From assembly GCA_964035575.1 (NCBI GenBank), contig OZ037850.1, positions 496,001-560,000 of the forward strand: 64,000 nucleotides of DNA, in the 5' to 3' direction. A program made the translations under genes and the position numbers. This document shows, piece by piece, positions 29,617-40,131 of the stretch. How positions within the stretch are numbered: the stretch's first letter is position 1; each line of letters starts with the position of its first letter. The DNA comes from Rhynchopus sp. YZ270_cl-10. Lineage: Eukaryota; Euglenozoa; Diplonemea; Diplonemida; Diplonemidae. A model generated the notes under the pieces. The model ran no database searches, was not told the origin of the DNA, and saw only the letters and a program-made list of their open reading frames with translations.

Positions 29617-31284
29617 TTAACCCGCCCTTTGCGCGACATCACTGAGCAACGCCTTGGTGTCCGGGTCGGAGCATATCGAGTACGCGGTTTGCCCTTTGTC
29701 ATTCGCTGCAGATGTGTCGGCACCTTGCTCCAGGAGCAGCGCCACCACCTCTAGCGACCCGACGTATGCAGCATGTATGAGCGCTGTGTTGCCAAGCCTG
29801 TTGCGTCTGTTCACCGCAGCTCCATGCGCCAGGAGCGACTTCACCACCCCCACATGGTCAAGCGGCGCACCACACTCATCCCCACCAACCTGCAGGCACG
29901 CTATCAACAAAGCCGTATCCCCATTTGCGTCACAATGGTTCACCCCCACCCCAAGACCCAACAAGGCCTCCACCAAATCATAACAACAGTGAAACACTGC
30001 TGTGCCCAACACGGAGGCGCCGTTTTCTGTTACATGGTGCGGATCCGCTCCGTGGCTTAACAGGAGACCCGCAACCCGAGGACACTGCCTTGCTGCGGCA
30101 AGGGTGAGCGGTGTTTCTCCCGACAGAGTAGAACGGTTCGCATCGGCACCCATGGCCAATAGCAGGCTCATTACCCGGTGGGACCAATGCAGTACCGCTG
30201 TGGCAAGGGGGGTGAACCCAGCTTTGTTCTGTGGGTCCAGCTGTGCGCCGTATTGTAGTAGTATCTTTGCGACCTCCAAGGCATCAAGGCGGGCGCAGTA
30301 GTGCAAAACGCTTGTTGTCTGGTGTTCACTGTTAGGAGACATCCCGCACTGCAGCAACAGTAGTGTCGAGGAAACGTCCTGTGTGCGCACAGCATGGGTG
30401 AGCAACTCCTTGCAGGCCTCAGCATGAAACTCCACCTTATAAGCGGTGCTGGCAGGAAGATGCCCGACACACCGTCCAAACCGGACCAAATACGGCGACG
30501 GGCTGTCCCCTTCTCTCTTTAACTTTGTGAGATACCTTCTGCGGCTTGCTTCTTGGAGATGTTGCCTTGTGTCGGGTCGTTTTGCAATCGAATACCGGAG
30601 GGCCTCTGCCGTTCGTACCACTGCCCTGCGTTGGGTGCAAACCTCTGCCAGCAGAACGGAGGTACGTTCACTTCTGACGTTAATGTTTTTGAGGATCGCA
30701 GACGCTGCGTCGATGCAATCTCGGAGGAGATGGGTAGCTTCTGCCTTTGCACCAGAGAATGCTGCACGCCCAGGGACGGTTGCAGACTCAAGAAAAGCGT
30801 CAACATCAGAGAGCAGACACTCGTCTATAGGCGCAGAGAGCAAGACCCGCTCCATAGTCGGCAGCGACACTGCCCTTCGCCGTTGATACGGCAAACGCGA
30901 CCTGCCACCATTTGCTTCATTCTCAGAGGCCTCTCGCAACGCACTGAGCACACTGTCCTTTGCTTCTGCAGAACCATCTTCAAAGGTGCTTCTATCGTTG
31001 GCAAGCGTGGTCGACATGGTTTCAAGCTTGCCAACACATTGTCGCAACAGTGCGCAGGCAACAGCGGTGGAGTCTGCAACATTTGCTTTGTTTTCTCTTC
31101 TCGAAGACACCGATGATGCCACAGATGAAGCTGACGAAGCGCAGGAAGCAGCCGGAGAAGCAGGGGCAGGGGCAGGATGGGGAGAGGACGACCAGGGGGA
31201 AGGGAGACGTTGCGCTCGGCAGTAGGCAGCCTGACTCCACCAGAGGTCGTCACTGAGTGGTGTGCATGGGGTGGAGGTGGACAT
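29617..31284 (-). CDS. Ankyrin-repeat protein, 555 aa
   Basis: Single exon. The N-terminal third is Ser/Ala-rich and helical with no known domain (residues 1-260). Ankyrin repeats begin near residue 270 and run to the end: HAVRTQDVSSTLLLLQCGMS, LHYCARLDALEVAKILLQYG, PLATAVLHWSHRVMSLLLAM, PLTLAAARQCPRVAGLLLS, a block with CDANGDTALLIACLQ, and ALIHAAYVGSLEVVALLLEQ. It is a protein-binding scaffold; the ligand is unknown. The start is supported by CACCCCCTATTCAG ending at 31288, three bases before the ATG. The gene ends cleanly (LLSDVAQRAG). The next gene upstream is about 6 kb away. Confidence 0.85.
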   Translation of the reverse strand: MSTSTPCTPLSDDLWWSQAAYCRAQRLPSPWSSSPHPAPAPASPAASCASSASSVASSVSSRRENKANVADSTAVACALLRQCVGKLETMSTTLANDRSTFEDGSAEAKDSVLSALREASENEANGGRSRLPYQRRRAVSLPTMERVLLSAPIDECLLSDVDAFLESATVPGRAAFSGAKAEATHLLRDCIDAASAILKNINVRSERTSVLLAEVCTQRRAVVRTAEALRYSIAKRPDTRQHLQEASRRRYLTKLKREGDSPSPYLVRFGRCVGHLPASTAYKVEFHAEACKELLTHAVRTQDVSSTLLLLQCGMSPNSEHQTTSVLHYCARLDALEVAKILLQYGAQLDPQNKAGFTPLATAVLHWSHRVMSLLLAMGADANRSTLSGETPLTLAAARQCPRVAGLLLSHGADPHHVTENGASVLGTAVFHCCYDLVEALLGLGVGVNHCDANGDTALLIACLQVGGDECGAPLDHVGVVKSLLAHGAAVNRRNRLGNTALIHAAYVGSLEVVALLLEQGADTSAANDKGQTAYSICSDPDTKALLSDVAQRAG

Positions 31285-32170
31285 TCACTGAATAGGGGGT
31301 GGAGAGGAAAAAAAAAATGGAAGCTCATTGATGCAGGCATCCGACACATCGTAGAATGGTCACTCTTTGTAGATGAGCACGCCCCACTGGGCATTATAAT
31401 AACAATGAAATCCTATCAAGTCGCACTGCTCTTGCCATCTCCCGTGCCGGTGCCCAACAGCTCAGGTCAATATGTGAAGTACGAGGTAGAGACAGTGGAA
31501 CCGCTTCTTTTTTGTAGACGACTTCTTCTGGAAGGAAGGGAATCTTTGCAGAGCAGGATGAGAGCCAACGGAAGGCGTGAACACACTTCCGTACGCAGGA
31601 GAGAGCTCAGCCAATGTGGGGAATATTCAAAGATGACAGGACAGCAGTGATGCAAAAAAAAAATCGTCTTAAAACGAAGAGCCTGACAGCAGGCTTGCAT
31701 CTGATTGCTAAAGGGAAAAGTACAAAAAAAAATTTTTTTGGAGATTTGGGTCAGAGTGCACTTCCAGAAGTTTTCGCCAAAGCAAGACTGGTTATGATAT
31801 CAAGAAGTGAGGGGGGGAAAAAAATTGAAAAGAACAACTCTATTTGAAGAAGGAGGAAAAAATCGGCCGGAAACTCGGCTGTGATTGGTATCTTGAAGGT
31901 ATTGTTTTGGGGTCAGACGATTGCCTTGTGTATTGACAAAAACACCATTTGTCAAGGCGGAGACTCTGTGTCCAATTATTTTTTTTAGGACACATTTTAA
32001 AGGCTAGAAGATATTTACAGAGGACACATCAACAAAGAGAAGGGACCAAAAAACAAATGTGAGTGGAAAAAGAAACAATATAACGTTGCTTGCAACACGA
32101 GGGTCAGGATCGCATGCAGAAGTTCTGTGGACATAAAATGCCCCATAAGATTCAAACAATGCCAAAAAAA

Positions 32171-32275
32171 GTGAAGTTGATAGTGCAAAACGCCTCTGGG
32201 ACGCACTGACACTCCTACGGGTTATCCAACCCCCGGAGTGTTTCACTAGGGAAACTGAAAGCAGGCAGTCATGCC
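32171..32275. repeat. Dispersed repeat family B, near full length
   Basis: GAAGTTGATAGTGCAAAACG, GGGACGCA, GGGTTATCCAACCCC and GGAGTGTTTCACT appear in family order. Confidence 0.7.
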
Positions 32276-33278
32276 AAAAAAAAAAAAAAAAAGAGCGTTA
32301 CGGATGAGTATAATCTCTCCGCAAAAAGCTATAAAACTACGTTTTGACAAAATCTGGATAGGCAGTGAACGAAGATTAGCGCGATACTTCGTCAGAGCAA
32401 ATCAAAAGCAACTTCTTGCCTATTGAAACACACTCCAGATATACAAGCAAGGGCGAAAAAATCATTCTGAGAAAAAAAAGAGAGAGAAAGAGAAACACGA
32501 GCCTCAGGGTTCTCATGCTTGGTTTTCTAAAGAAAGGCGAAGAATAGAGAGACAAACTCCACAGAAGCAACTGAAAGAAGAAAAAGATCGAAAGAAAAAG
32601 ATTATAAGATGAACCTCAGCCTCTCTACTTAGACGCCTAAAAAAGAAATGATAACGCATCCACTCGATGTTTGGATCAAAAGAAAGTCAGAGACGAAAGG
32701 GAGAGTTTAACTCTTGAACGCATCCCTCATACTCAGTCACACAAAAAAAAGAGAAAAAACTTGGAATATACCTCTCGCATCGCATCGCATCCCATCACCA
32801 ATAACACTCTAGGGAACCATCCTCTTGCACTATTGCATTACCAGCCGTACAAAACAGACCGCCCTCAGGCATCCAATCAGAGGTGACCTTGCAGGGTGGA
32901 GGATTTCAAGAAAAGCTTGAGAGATGAATGTTCACGTGACGCTCTTTAAAGAATGATATAAAGTGAAAGCAGCAACTTCATCGGCAGTTATGAGTGAGTA
33001 AGTAACGAGAGAAGAGAGAAGAAAGAGAGAACCGGCGACAGCAAAGAAAGGGAGGAAGAAAAAGAAAAGAAAAAAAAAGGCTGCTCTCAAGAAAAGATCT
33101 CAGATATGGGCTAATTTTTCGGCGATTTTTTTTTTTTTACATTCCATTTCAACTTGAGTTCCTCTGTCCTGTGACTGGAAATAATGTAGAATTTTGGCAA
33201 AGCAAACTGTGTTTGTGCAACCCACAAACAAGAAAGATTATTGCATTTTTTGTTCACTTTTAAAAACTAAGATTGAAC

Positions 33279-33311
33279 AAGATGAATATGCCTTACGATG
33301 CACACCCATTT
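33279..33311. repeat. C2 hairpin element
   Basis: AAGATGAATATGCC pairs with GATGCACACCCATTT, with a loop of the CTTAC type. The C1 copy at 33332 follows. Confidence 0.6.
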
Positions 33312-33331
33312 GAAAAAGAAGAAAAATTTAT

Positions 33332-33366
33332 AAGATGAACCTAAGCCTCTCATGCTTAGCCACCTT
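33332..33366. repeat. C1 hairpin element
   Basis: AAGATG/CACCTT outer and CTAAGC/GCTTAG inner arms with a CTCTCAT loop. Confidence 0.75.
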
Positions 33367-34024
33367 TAACAAAAAAAATAAATAGTGAAGATAGCGCAAA
33401 ACGCCTCTGAGGGCTCAAGCACTGAAACCAGAAGGAATATCAAACATCTAGTCTTCCACTTCGGCGTTCACATAGGGAAACTGTAAGCAGGGTGACTCCC
33501 TGGGGAGAGGGGATTATTTTCTTCTTTTTGTTTTATTTTCAAAAAAAACACGTTCAGATGATATAATTTGCGAACGACGGGCATCGTCTTCTGCCAGGCA
33601 AATGCGAGCAAAAAAGTTAGCAAGATGGCGAAGCTTCTTATGCTTAGCCACCTTGAAAAATCATCACAAAACTGACCCGTCTCCGATAGGAGATGATTAC
33701 AGATGTGACGTGACGGTAGCTTCCAGCTTGACCATCACCTAAAAAAAAGAAGAAGTTGACAACATGCAGACACCTCTGGGAAATGCAGGCACATAGCACC
33801 CTCTTGTTGACTATCAAATTATTGTGGGGGGAAAAAAATTGTTAAATTCTGCTACTGCCACAAAGCAAGGAACAAAAAAAGAAAATCCTGAAAGTGCAAT
33901 TTGGACGAAAGCACACACAGATGATTCTTGAAAGGTTGGATATGCCTTGCGTGCGCACCACCCTTCTCAGAATATGACAGTGAAATACTATGCACTAAAT
34001 CACCAGATTAAAAAAAAAAGGGGG

Positions 34025-34128
34025 GTTGACTTGAAATACCAAGCCCGCTCGTGACCTTGGTACACGACGGTGCACCTGGGTGGACCCCTAACCAGTCCTA
34101 CATCCATTTCGAGGTCAACATCTGATCA
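34025..34128. repeat. Dispersed repeat family A, near full length
   Basis: Carries TTGACTTGAAATACCAAGCC, CTCGTGAC, CACCTGGGTGGACC, CATCCATTTCGAGG and ACATCTGATCA in order. Confidence 0.75.
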
Positions 34129-37100
34129 TCTGGAGGGAAAATGAGTGGAAAGCACAAACATCTCACACCGACGGACGCAGGCACTGAAATAATTGGAAAA
34201 AAAAATTACATTGTAACGACCGCTTTCTTGGCATTAGATACCACACTGAGGCGTCAAAGACGTGGACGGGTAGAAAGGGAATGGGGGATGGGAATGGGGG
34301 ATCAGAGTCATTCACCTCTTCGACTATTCTTAGGCTTTACTGTGTGGTGGTTTGGGCTCTGGAGATAGCGTTCCAGGCTGCACATGGCAGCTCTCGTGTG
34401 AAATAAGCTGCCAGAATAGAGGGGGGAAAAAAAAAACAAGAAAATGAAGACTGTATAATTTGTAGTGGACAGAATATTTAATAGATGAAATGTGCCTCTC
34501 TGACACATCATTTTAAACTGATTCTCGTGTACAAAGAGAACAGAACACACACCTCTCAAAAGATGGGCAAGACAAAATACCTATGGAGGAAAAAGGTGGG
34601 TAAGATGAACCGCTGTAGTCAACCTTGAGAAGGGAGGGGGGGAAAATGGAAGTTGCAAGTGCAAACGCCTCCGTGGACGCAGGCAATCGAATTCTCCACA
34701 AAATTATTTCATATACTCTCTATTCTACTGAACAGAAGGTATAATGGGGGTCATAAATGTACCCCAAAAAAATACAAAAAATAGAAGGTGGAAAAGAATG
34801 ACTTGAAATACAAAGCTCTCTCGTGACAATGTTTTTTTTTTTTTGATGTTTTTGTGTTCTCTTTTTGTCTCCAGAACAACGTATCCCACACACAATACAG
34901 TGACCCGTTGGTACCCTTTCCAGCCAAGGGCAACCCATATGGGGCATTGAGAGGAAGATAAGGTAGCCTGTGTGGTACAGAGATGAGCCCTTAGAAAGAG
35001 ACATGGTTTGCGTGATAGTGACGCGAACCTGTGGATTCAAAACACACATTCTGCTAACACAACGCACACTGCGTCATCACAGTGCTGCCCTATCCTACCC
35101 TACCCTACCTTATCAAACTCCCTGAGACATCGCCTTCTGCAAACAACCCACCCCACCCCGCCCTACCCCACCCCTCTCCCGTTGCCTCATCCACGTTCTG
35201 ATAAAATCAGAAAAGGGCACAGGTTCCCGCATCCTGCCCCTACTCAGAGTCAGAGACGACGTGACCTATGCATGGTTGCAAACAAAGTTGGTGTGATCGA
35301 AGCGCAAGTTGTTACATAGTCTTTACAAAGTATTGACAGGGTAAAAAGGGTTGCGGTCAGATACTAGGGGTAAAAAAAAATTGACCAAGCTTTTACCGAG
35401 TCTTTACAAAGTCTTTACGGTGTGCTATGCAACCTTAGACCACGACAACAATGCCACTGCTGGACGCACTGCAACAAAAGAGAAGTTCGCATGCTGCGTG
35501 TGGACAGCCACGTTGCCACCTAGGAAGAGAATCTGTAGTCCAGACCTCAGCATAGACAACTAACCACAGACGCACAAAAAGAAAGTAAGAATGACATATG
35601 TGCAGAGGGTACAGAGGGGTGCAGAAAACCTTCCCTCGTGGATGCAACCTAGATACACAGGATTGACCTGATACAACTCGTGCCGGCTTAACAACAACAC
35701 GTGCTTGATCCTGTCAGGGATATCTCAAAAAAGTATTAAAAATAGATAGTTACACGGTGAAGAAATCGACAACTGGGTTAAGCTTACGTTCGAATACCCC
35801 GGGATAACACTTCGCACAGTTTTGTTTTTTGAACCAGCTTTCGAGAGAGAAAACAGAGTGTGCTTTGTGATATACACCCACAGCTGTTTTCCCCCTGAAT
35901 TCGATGACCGTAGTGGGGTTTTGTTCTGTTCTTTCTGTTCTTTTTGTTGATGATGATGGCAGCTTTTTTGATAGCGCACTTTGTAGAAGCACTCTATCAC
36001 CTTGACGGCGAACGAAATTTAAAAAAAAAAAAAATGTCACTTGCTTCTTTGTACGGTGTAACACGGTGGAAAATAAACCCGGGCAACAATAAGAAATAAC
36101 ACAAAAAAAAAAAAAAAGACAACAATACATAACACCTCAACCTTTCCCTTGATGCGGTTTGCAACAATTGTGGTACGAATCCTTCGACTCACCCATAAAA
36201 CAAACCCTCACCACTCAGAACAGGAGACGTTTTCTCCCTACCCATCCCCACCACCCTCTCCAACTCGCCATTTGGCCACAACGCCGCACCCCCCTCCTAC
36301 GACGCAAAATGAACAAGACAAACCATCTGCCAAATCCAAAAAGTATTTCAACATCTGCAATCAATAAATTGATAGCATAGGAGAAAGAAAAAAAAACACA
36401 GCAGATCCAATGAATACACAACCCTCTCATCGCTCAGCTAGGGGACAGATATCTCCCTCCCACCTCAGCTTCTCGCCTTTCACCCAAGCAAACCACCCGA
36501 CAACGAGAAGCATCAACAACATTATTGCACACTGCACGATAATCCCCCTAAGAATTACCTACTCACAACGCTCAATTCTACAAACCATGATACACCCCAC
36601 CCCCCTATAACCGATGCACAAACCCTCCCGGTCAGGTCGCACCCTCCCTCCCCCATTGACGTGCAGCAGCCCCCTTCCACAATGCTGCATCCATATTGTT
36701 GGAGATAATAAATAAAAAAGCAAGATTGCCTCACCAAAATTTGGGAGTCTTTTTGCCTTTTCTTCTTTCATCAATCCAAACAGCACAGCGAATCCTCCTT
36801 AGCATCAGAGGGAAATGTCACCCCCTTTTCCCAATACCCTAAAAACCCCCAAATCCACGACGTTCACCCTCATATCCCTCAGAGCTCGGCAATCGAGGAG
36901 AGGGGGAGAGGGAGAGAGGGCAACACCGCACAGACAATGCCCTTTCGCAAGAAAAAAAGGAGAACATTAATGAAGAGAGCCTTCCAAGGGGTCGTAGAGG
37001 CTCCCTTTTATCCCATGTGCGATCATCTCAAGATATTGGTCAATCAGCGTAGAATCAGAGAGAAGCTGCTTGATTCACCACCGTATTCCCCTCCCCACCC

Positions 37101-37258
37101 AATACCCTAACCTCCCCCCCTCTCTGTGGTGCCAAATACGTACCCCGTATACTACGTATTTGCCAGCCCTAGCCGTCTAAGCTAAGACGAACACTGGCTA
37201 TTGACGAAACCCTTCGGGAGATTTGGGTGAAACATTCCAGAACACAGCCGAAATTACC

Positions 37259-38017
37259 TTATACGCTGTCCTCATCATCGGAATAGCTGTCCTCACTACC
37301 AAGCTCAGTAACCACCCGTTCAAATTGATCCAGATCCACAGTCTTTGGGGTCGGTGCAACCGATGCCACCGACGCTTCCTCGGTGCGTCGTCTTTTTGCA
37401 GGCTTTTTCGCATTCTTTTTGGTTTCTGCTTCATCCTGCTTTTTAAGCCAGGTTGCAAAATCATGATAAACACATGGCGTCGACGCAAAATACGTTGCAT
37501 ACTCCTCTGCAGACATCTCCCCTAGCGGCCTTTTATGTGTATCCGGCACAAAGGCAAAGAGGAGGTTATCCTTTATGGTCTGTGTTGTGATCTTTGGGGC
37601 AATGGTTCCGGTGAGTGGGGCCTCAAAGGTGTGCGATTCTCCTTGGGCATCTACATAGACGATACACATATTCCAACGACAGGTACGTTTCAGGTCTGGG
37701 TTAGCTTTGATGGTGGAATCAACTAGGCGGATGAGACCTTCACATCCAATCGTTCTGCGTGCGTAGTCTGTGTAAGGTCCGGGAAATCCATTGAGGCAGT
37801 CGATCTCAAGACCGTAGTCAGTCACCATGACAGCGCGGTCGAGAATCGCATGTGCTTGAGCACTCTTATGTCTCGCAACCTCCGCAACACTATCACTCTG
37901 CAGCTCCTGAAGTTTCAAATCCTCCGAACGCACCCCCCAACCAGCCTCACCAAGGATCAACCTCGCACGGTCAATCTTTTTGCGGTTACCACTTACCATT
38001 ACAACCTCTCTTGACAT
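37259..38017 (-). CDS. ITPA/HAM1-family NTP pyrophosphatase with basic tail
   Basis: 252 aa. Family marks in order: the nucleotide-binding start VVMVSGNRKKIDRA (residues 5-18), the acidic motif and loop VTDYGLEIDCLNGFPGPY (about 65-82), and FVPDTHKRPLGEMSAEE (about 154-170). These enzymes hydrolyse ITP, dITP and XTP to monophosphates and keep deaminated purines out of nucleic acids. The catalytic fold ends near residue 195. A KKNAKKPAKRRR stretch follows that looks like a nuclear signal, then a Ser/Asp/Glu-rich tail ending SYSDDEDSV. Nuclear ITPA is known in trypanosomes; nuclear location here is inference. CCCTTTTTTCAG, ending at 38041, is the acceptor. Confidence 0.85.
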   Translation of the reverse strand: MSREVVMVSGNRKKIDRARLILGEAGWGVRSEDLKLQELQSDSVAEVARHKSAQAHAILDRAVMVTDYGLEIDCLNGFPGPYTDYARRTIGCEGLIRLVDSTIKANPDLKRTCRWNMCIVYVDAQGESHTFEAPLTGTIAPKITTQTIKDNLLFAFVPDTHKRPLGEMSAEEYATYFASTPCVYHDFATWLKKQDEAETKKNAKKPAKRRRTEEASVASVAPTPKTVDLDQFERVVTELGSEDSYSDDEDSV

Positions 38018-38222
38018 TTTTTTGGAATTTTTTTTTTCGTCTGAAAAAAGGGGGATACAAATTGCAGAGGGTTACGCTAGAAAAAAATGAATCGGGTAGC
38101 GGATGAACTTCTAATTTTATGTGTAAGTGAGAAATTAATGGGGAAAGAGGGGGGAAAGGCAAAGCGACAGCGACCACCATATTGCGTGGTGGTCAAAAAA
38201 AAAAAAAAATGCTTGAAAAAAA

Positions 38223-40079
38223 TCAATCCTGCGCCATCTTTAACATCATTATGCTGAACTCTTCGTATGTAACGTGCTCTTTGTTTTTCATGAAGGAGCA
38301 GATTTTTTTGGGGATGTCATCGACTCCCATGGAGTCAAATTTATCGAAATAATCGAGGAGTTGCTCGCATGAGACGAAACCTGCGCGTTTTATGTCGATT
38401 ACATCGAATTGTGCGTGCAGTTCTACCTCAGAGAGACACACTCTAGAGGAGAAGGATTGAGGGGGCGGTGGGTGGAACATCTGCATCGCCGCGCTCTTTT
38501 TCCCTTCATCCTTCTTTTGCTCCGCCTCCTTCCGCATATTCCTTCTCTCCGCCGTCGCTGTCTCTGCCCCCTCCGCGTTCAACGAATTCAACACCTCAGG
38601 AGGCAATGCATGTGACCCTCCTTGATCTGTCAACTCCGCTGCCAGCATCATCAATGAATCCCTTATATCAGACGGCACCGGCATCACCTCTTTAAACGTA
38701 TAATAAAAGTCTAACACCCCTTTTGGGTTTTCTGGTTTTACTTCTTCGAGGTGATGCGCTTTGAGATACGCATCAAGCCGCGATTTCACTACCGGACTCA
38801 TCACAACCTGCCTCCCTGCGGCAAGCCCTGCCCTACACATCCTGGACGCTTCACTATGAGAAGGCCCGATGACATCAACAGAAGATTGGTGTTTGCTGAG
38901 GACAGTCATGAAGACCGTTCCGCAGGTCATTGCAATGCAGGGGTAGCACAATGCACAGAGTGGGACGTCAGGGAGAAGATGCGACATTCCCCAGGAGTTT
39001 GTGGTCTTCTTATGAGAGGACATCCCAAAGGGAACGTCTCCGCCAAGCCGTGCAGTGGAAGGGAGATCCGCTAGACGTGCCGCAGTGGGGCCCTCTGGTA
39101 GAGTGGAGATTGATCGCATTTCAGAGAAGAGATCTACGATGTATTGCATCGCCTCTCGTGCTTGAACAATCTGACTGTTTTCCCATTGTGCATGAACCAA
39201 TCCTGCTTGTGAAGTGACAACTGTTCCACCGTGTAATACGACGCCTCGAATGACGCAATCATCAAAGGTATTAAAAACATCAGAAATGCTGCAAGGGTTG
39301 ATGTCCAATTCAGTATAATCACTGCGGTGGTGCATTTCAACGAGAAGAGTCACAACCTTCAGCCGTTTGGGTTGAATGAAATGCGGGTTGCCCCCTTTTT
39401 GCAGAACCTCACGCATGCAGACCTGCGTGCACTTCGTTGCAATCGCATTGTTCTGTGCAAGAATGTTAAACGCTGTTTGGAGTGGCTGCTCAGGGAGATC
39501 ATAATCAACCAGATCAAGACTGTACATCGGCCATTCAGGGAAACGTCTCCGGTCAATACGTTGCTGTCTTAACAGCACAATATCGGTGTGTCGTTTGTCT
39601 GCTTTGATTGTGTCGAAGAGTGAGGTAATGCAGTCGTGCGCACCTTCTAGGATTTGGAGATATTGTCCGGAGCTAATTGAAAAAATGAGGGATCCTGTAA
39701 CACCAAGGATTTTGTTGCGTGTAACAGAGCGTGCGGTGATGAGGGCAACGTCTTCGAAGCAGAGACCCTTTGTGGCGCGTGAGGTGTATGTGAGGGAGAC
39801 GAGGGCAGCGCCGGCGGAGTTGCGCAGTTCGTGTTCCTTTGATTTCGTGGCAAGGACCCCAGCAAGGCGTTCCTGTTCTGTCTTGATGAGCGCAATCTGC
39901 TCCTCAAGGACCAGTGCGTCCTCGCGGTTGCGTTCCTCCAGGGCCACAATGTACTCCTCCTCCTTCACACCAAGTGATTGGTTCAACGCCGCTATCTCAG
40001 CATCCCAACGCAATATATCAGCCTCCGTTGCCGTCATAGGTGGGGGCGCCTCGCTCGATTCAGGGTTTAAATCACCCAT
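38223..40079 (-). CDS. BLUF photoreceptor with degenerate cyclase domain and EF-hand-like tail
   Basis: 618 aa from the ATG at 40079 (MGDLNPESSE). The open frame extends to 40181, but an acceptor TATTCCAG ending at 40101 follows a T/C tract and favours the inner ATG. A coiled coil (about 20-85) precedes a BLUF domain (95-195). The flavin-site residues are all present: Y98 (LTYTSRAT), N122 (RNKILGVTG), Q142 (GQYLQILEG), W183/M185 (FPEWPMYS). Residues 238-440 follow the class III nucleotide cyclase pattern (KVVTLLVEMHHRSD; VVLHGGTVV; VIGPSHSEASRM), but the metal Asp positions read E248 and G293 and the VNxAxR Asn is lost. Residues 553-615 resemble an EF-hand pair. The layout recalls Euglena photoactivated adenylyl cyclase with the output domain probably inactive. 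Confidence 0.85.
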   Translation of the reverse strand: MGDLNPESSEAPPPMTATEADILRWDAEIAALNQSLGVKEEEYIVALEERNREDALVLEEQIALIKTEQERLAGVLATKSKEHELRNSAGAALVSLTYTSRATKGLCFEDVALITARSVTRNKILGVTGSLIFSISSGQYLQILEGAHDCITSLFDTIKADKRHTDIVLLRQQRIDRRRFPEWPMYSLDLVDYDLPEQPLQTAFNILAQNNAIATKCTQVCMREVLQKGGNPHFIQPKRLKVVTLLVEMHHRSDYTELDINPCSISDVFNTFDDCVIRGVVLHGGTVVTSQAGLVHAQWENSQIVQAREAMQYIVDLFSEMRSISTLPEGPTAARLADLPSTARLGGDVPFGMSSHKKTTNSWGMSHLLPDVPLCALCYPCIAMTCGTVFMTVLSKHQSSVDVIGPSHSEASRMCRAGLAAGRQVVMSPVVKSRLDAYLKAHHLEEVKPENPKGVLDFYYTFKEVMPVPSDIRDSLMMLAAELTDQGGSHALPPEVLNSLNAEGAETATAERRNMRKEAEQKKDEGKKSAAMQMFHPPPPQSFSSRVCLSEVELHAQFDVIDIKRAGFVSCEQLLDYFDKFDSMGVDDIPKKICSFMKNKEHVTYEEFSIMMLKMAQD

Positions 40080-40100
40080 TTTTTGTGCTTTTTTTTTAAT

Positions 40101-40131
40101 CTGGAATATTGTGTGGGGGGAAAAAATTGTT
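40101..40131 (-). promoter_or_regulatory. Putative trans-splice acceptor of the BLUF gene
   Basis: On the minus strand a T/C-rich stretch is followed by ACACAATATTCCAG, 21 nt before the ATG at 40079. It excludes the longer N-terminal extension. Confidence 0.6.

Larger units (their letters stand above)
31300..37258. other. Long gene-poor block rich in C1/C2/B hairpin elements
   Basis: About 6 kb without a supported gene. It contains family B copies (32171-32275, 33390-33480, 34640-34695), C1 hairpins (32606-32639, 33332-33366, 33622-33654), C2 hairpins (33279-33311, 33934-33964, 34483-34512) and family A (34025-34128, 34800-34832). TACCC repeats lie near 35.09-35.11 kb. An exon-like minus frame near 34.86-34.96 kb is discussed under rejected items. 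Confidence 0.55.

Noticed and set aside
34855-34975. Exon-like minus frame reading YGLPLAGKGTNGSLYCVWDT
   Set aside because: The composition looks coding and an acceptor-like CACACAG precedes it, but it has no donor, runs into an A-run and a family A fragment, and has no partner exon. At best it is a retroposed scrap.
35460-35560. Minus frame ILFLGGNVAVHTQHANFSFV after a GACTACAG acceptor
   Set aside because: It is a single short open stretch with no neighbouring exon. This can occur by chance in 6 kb.
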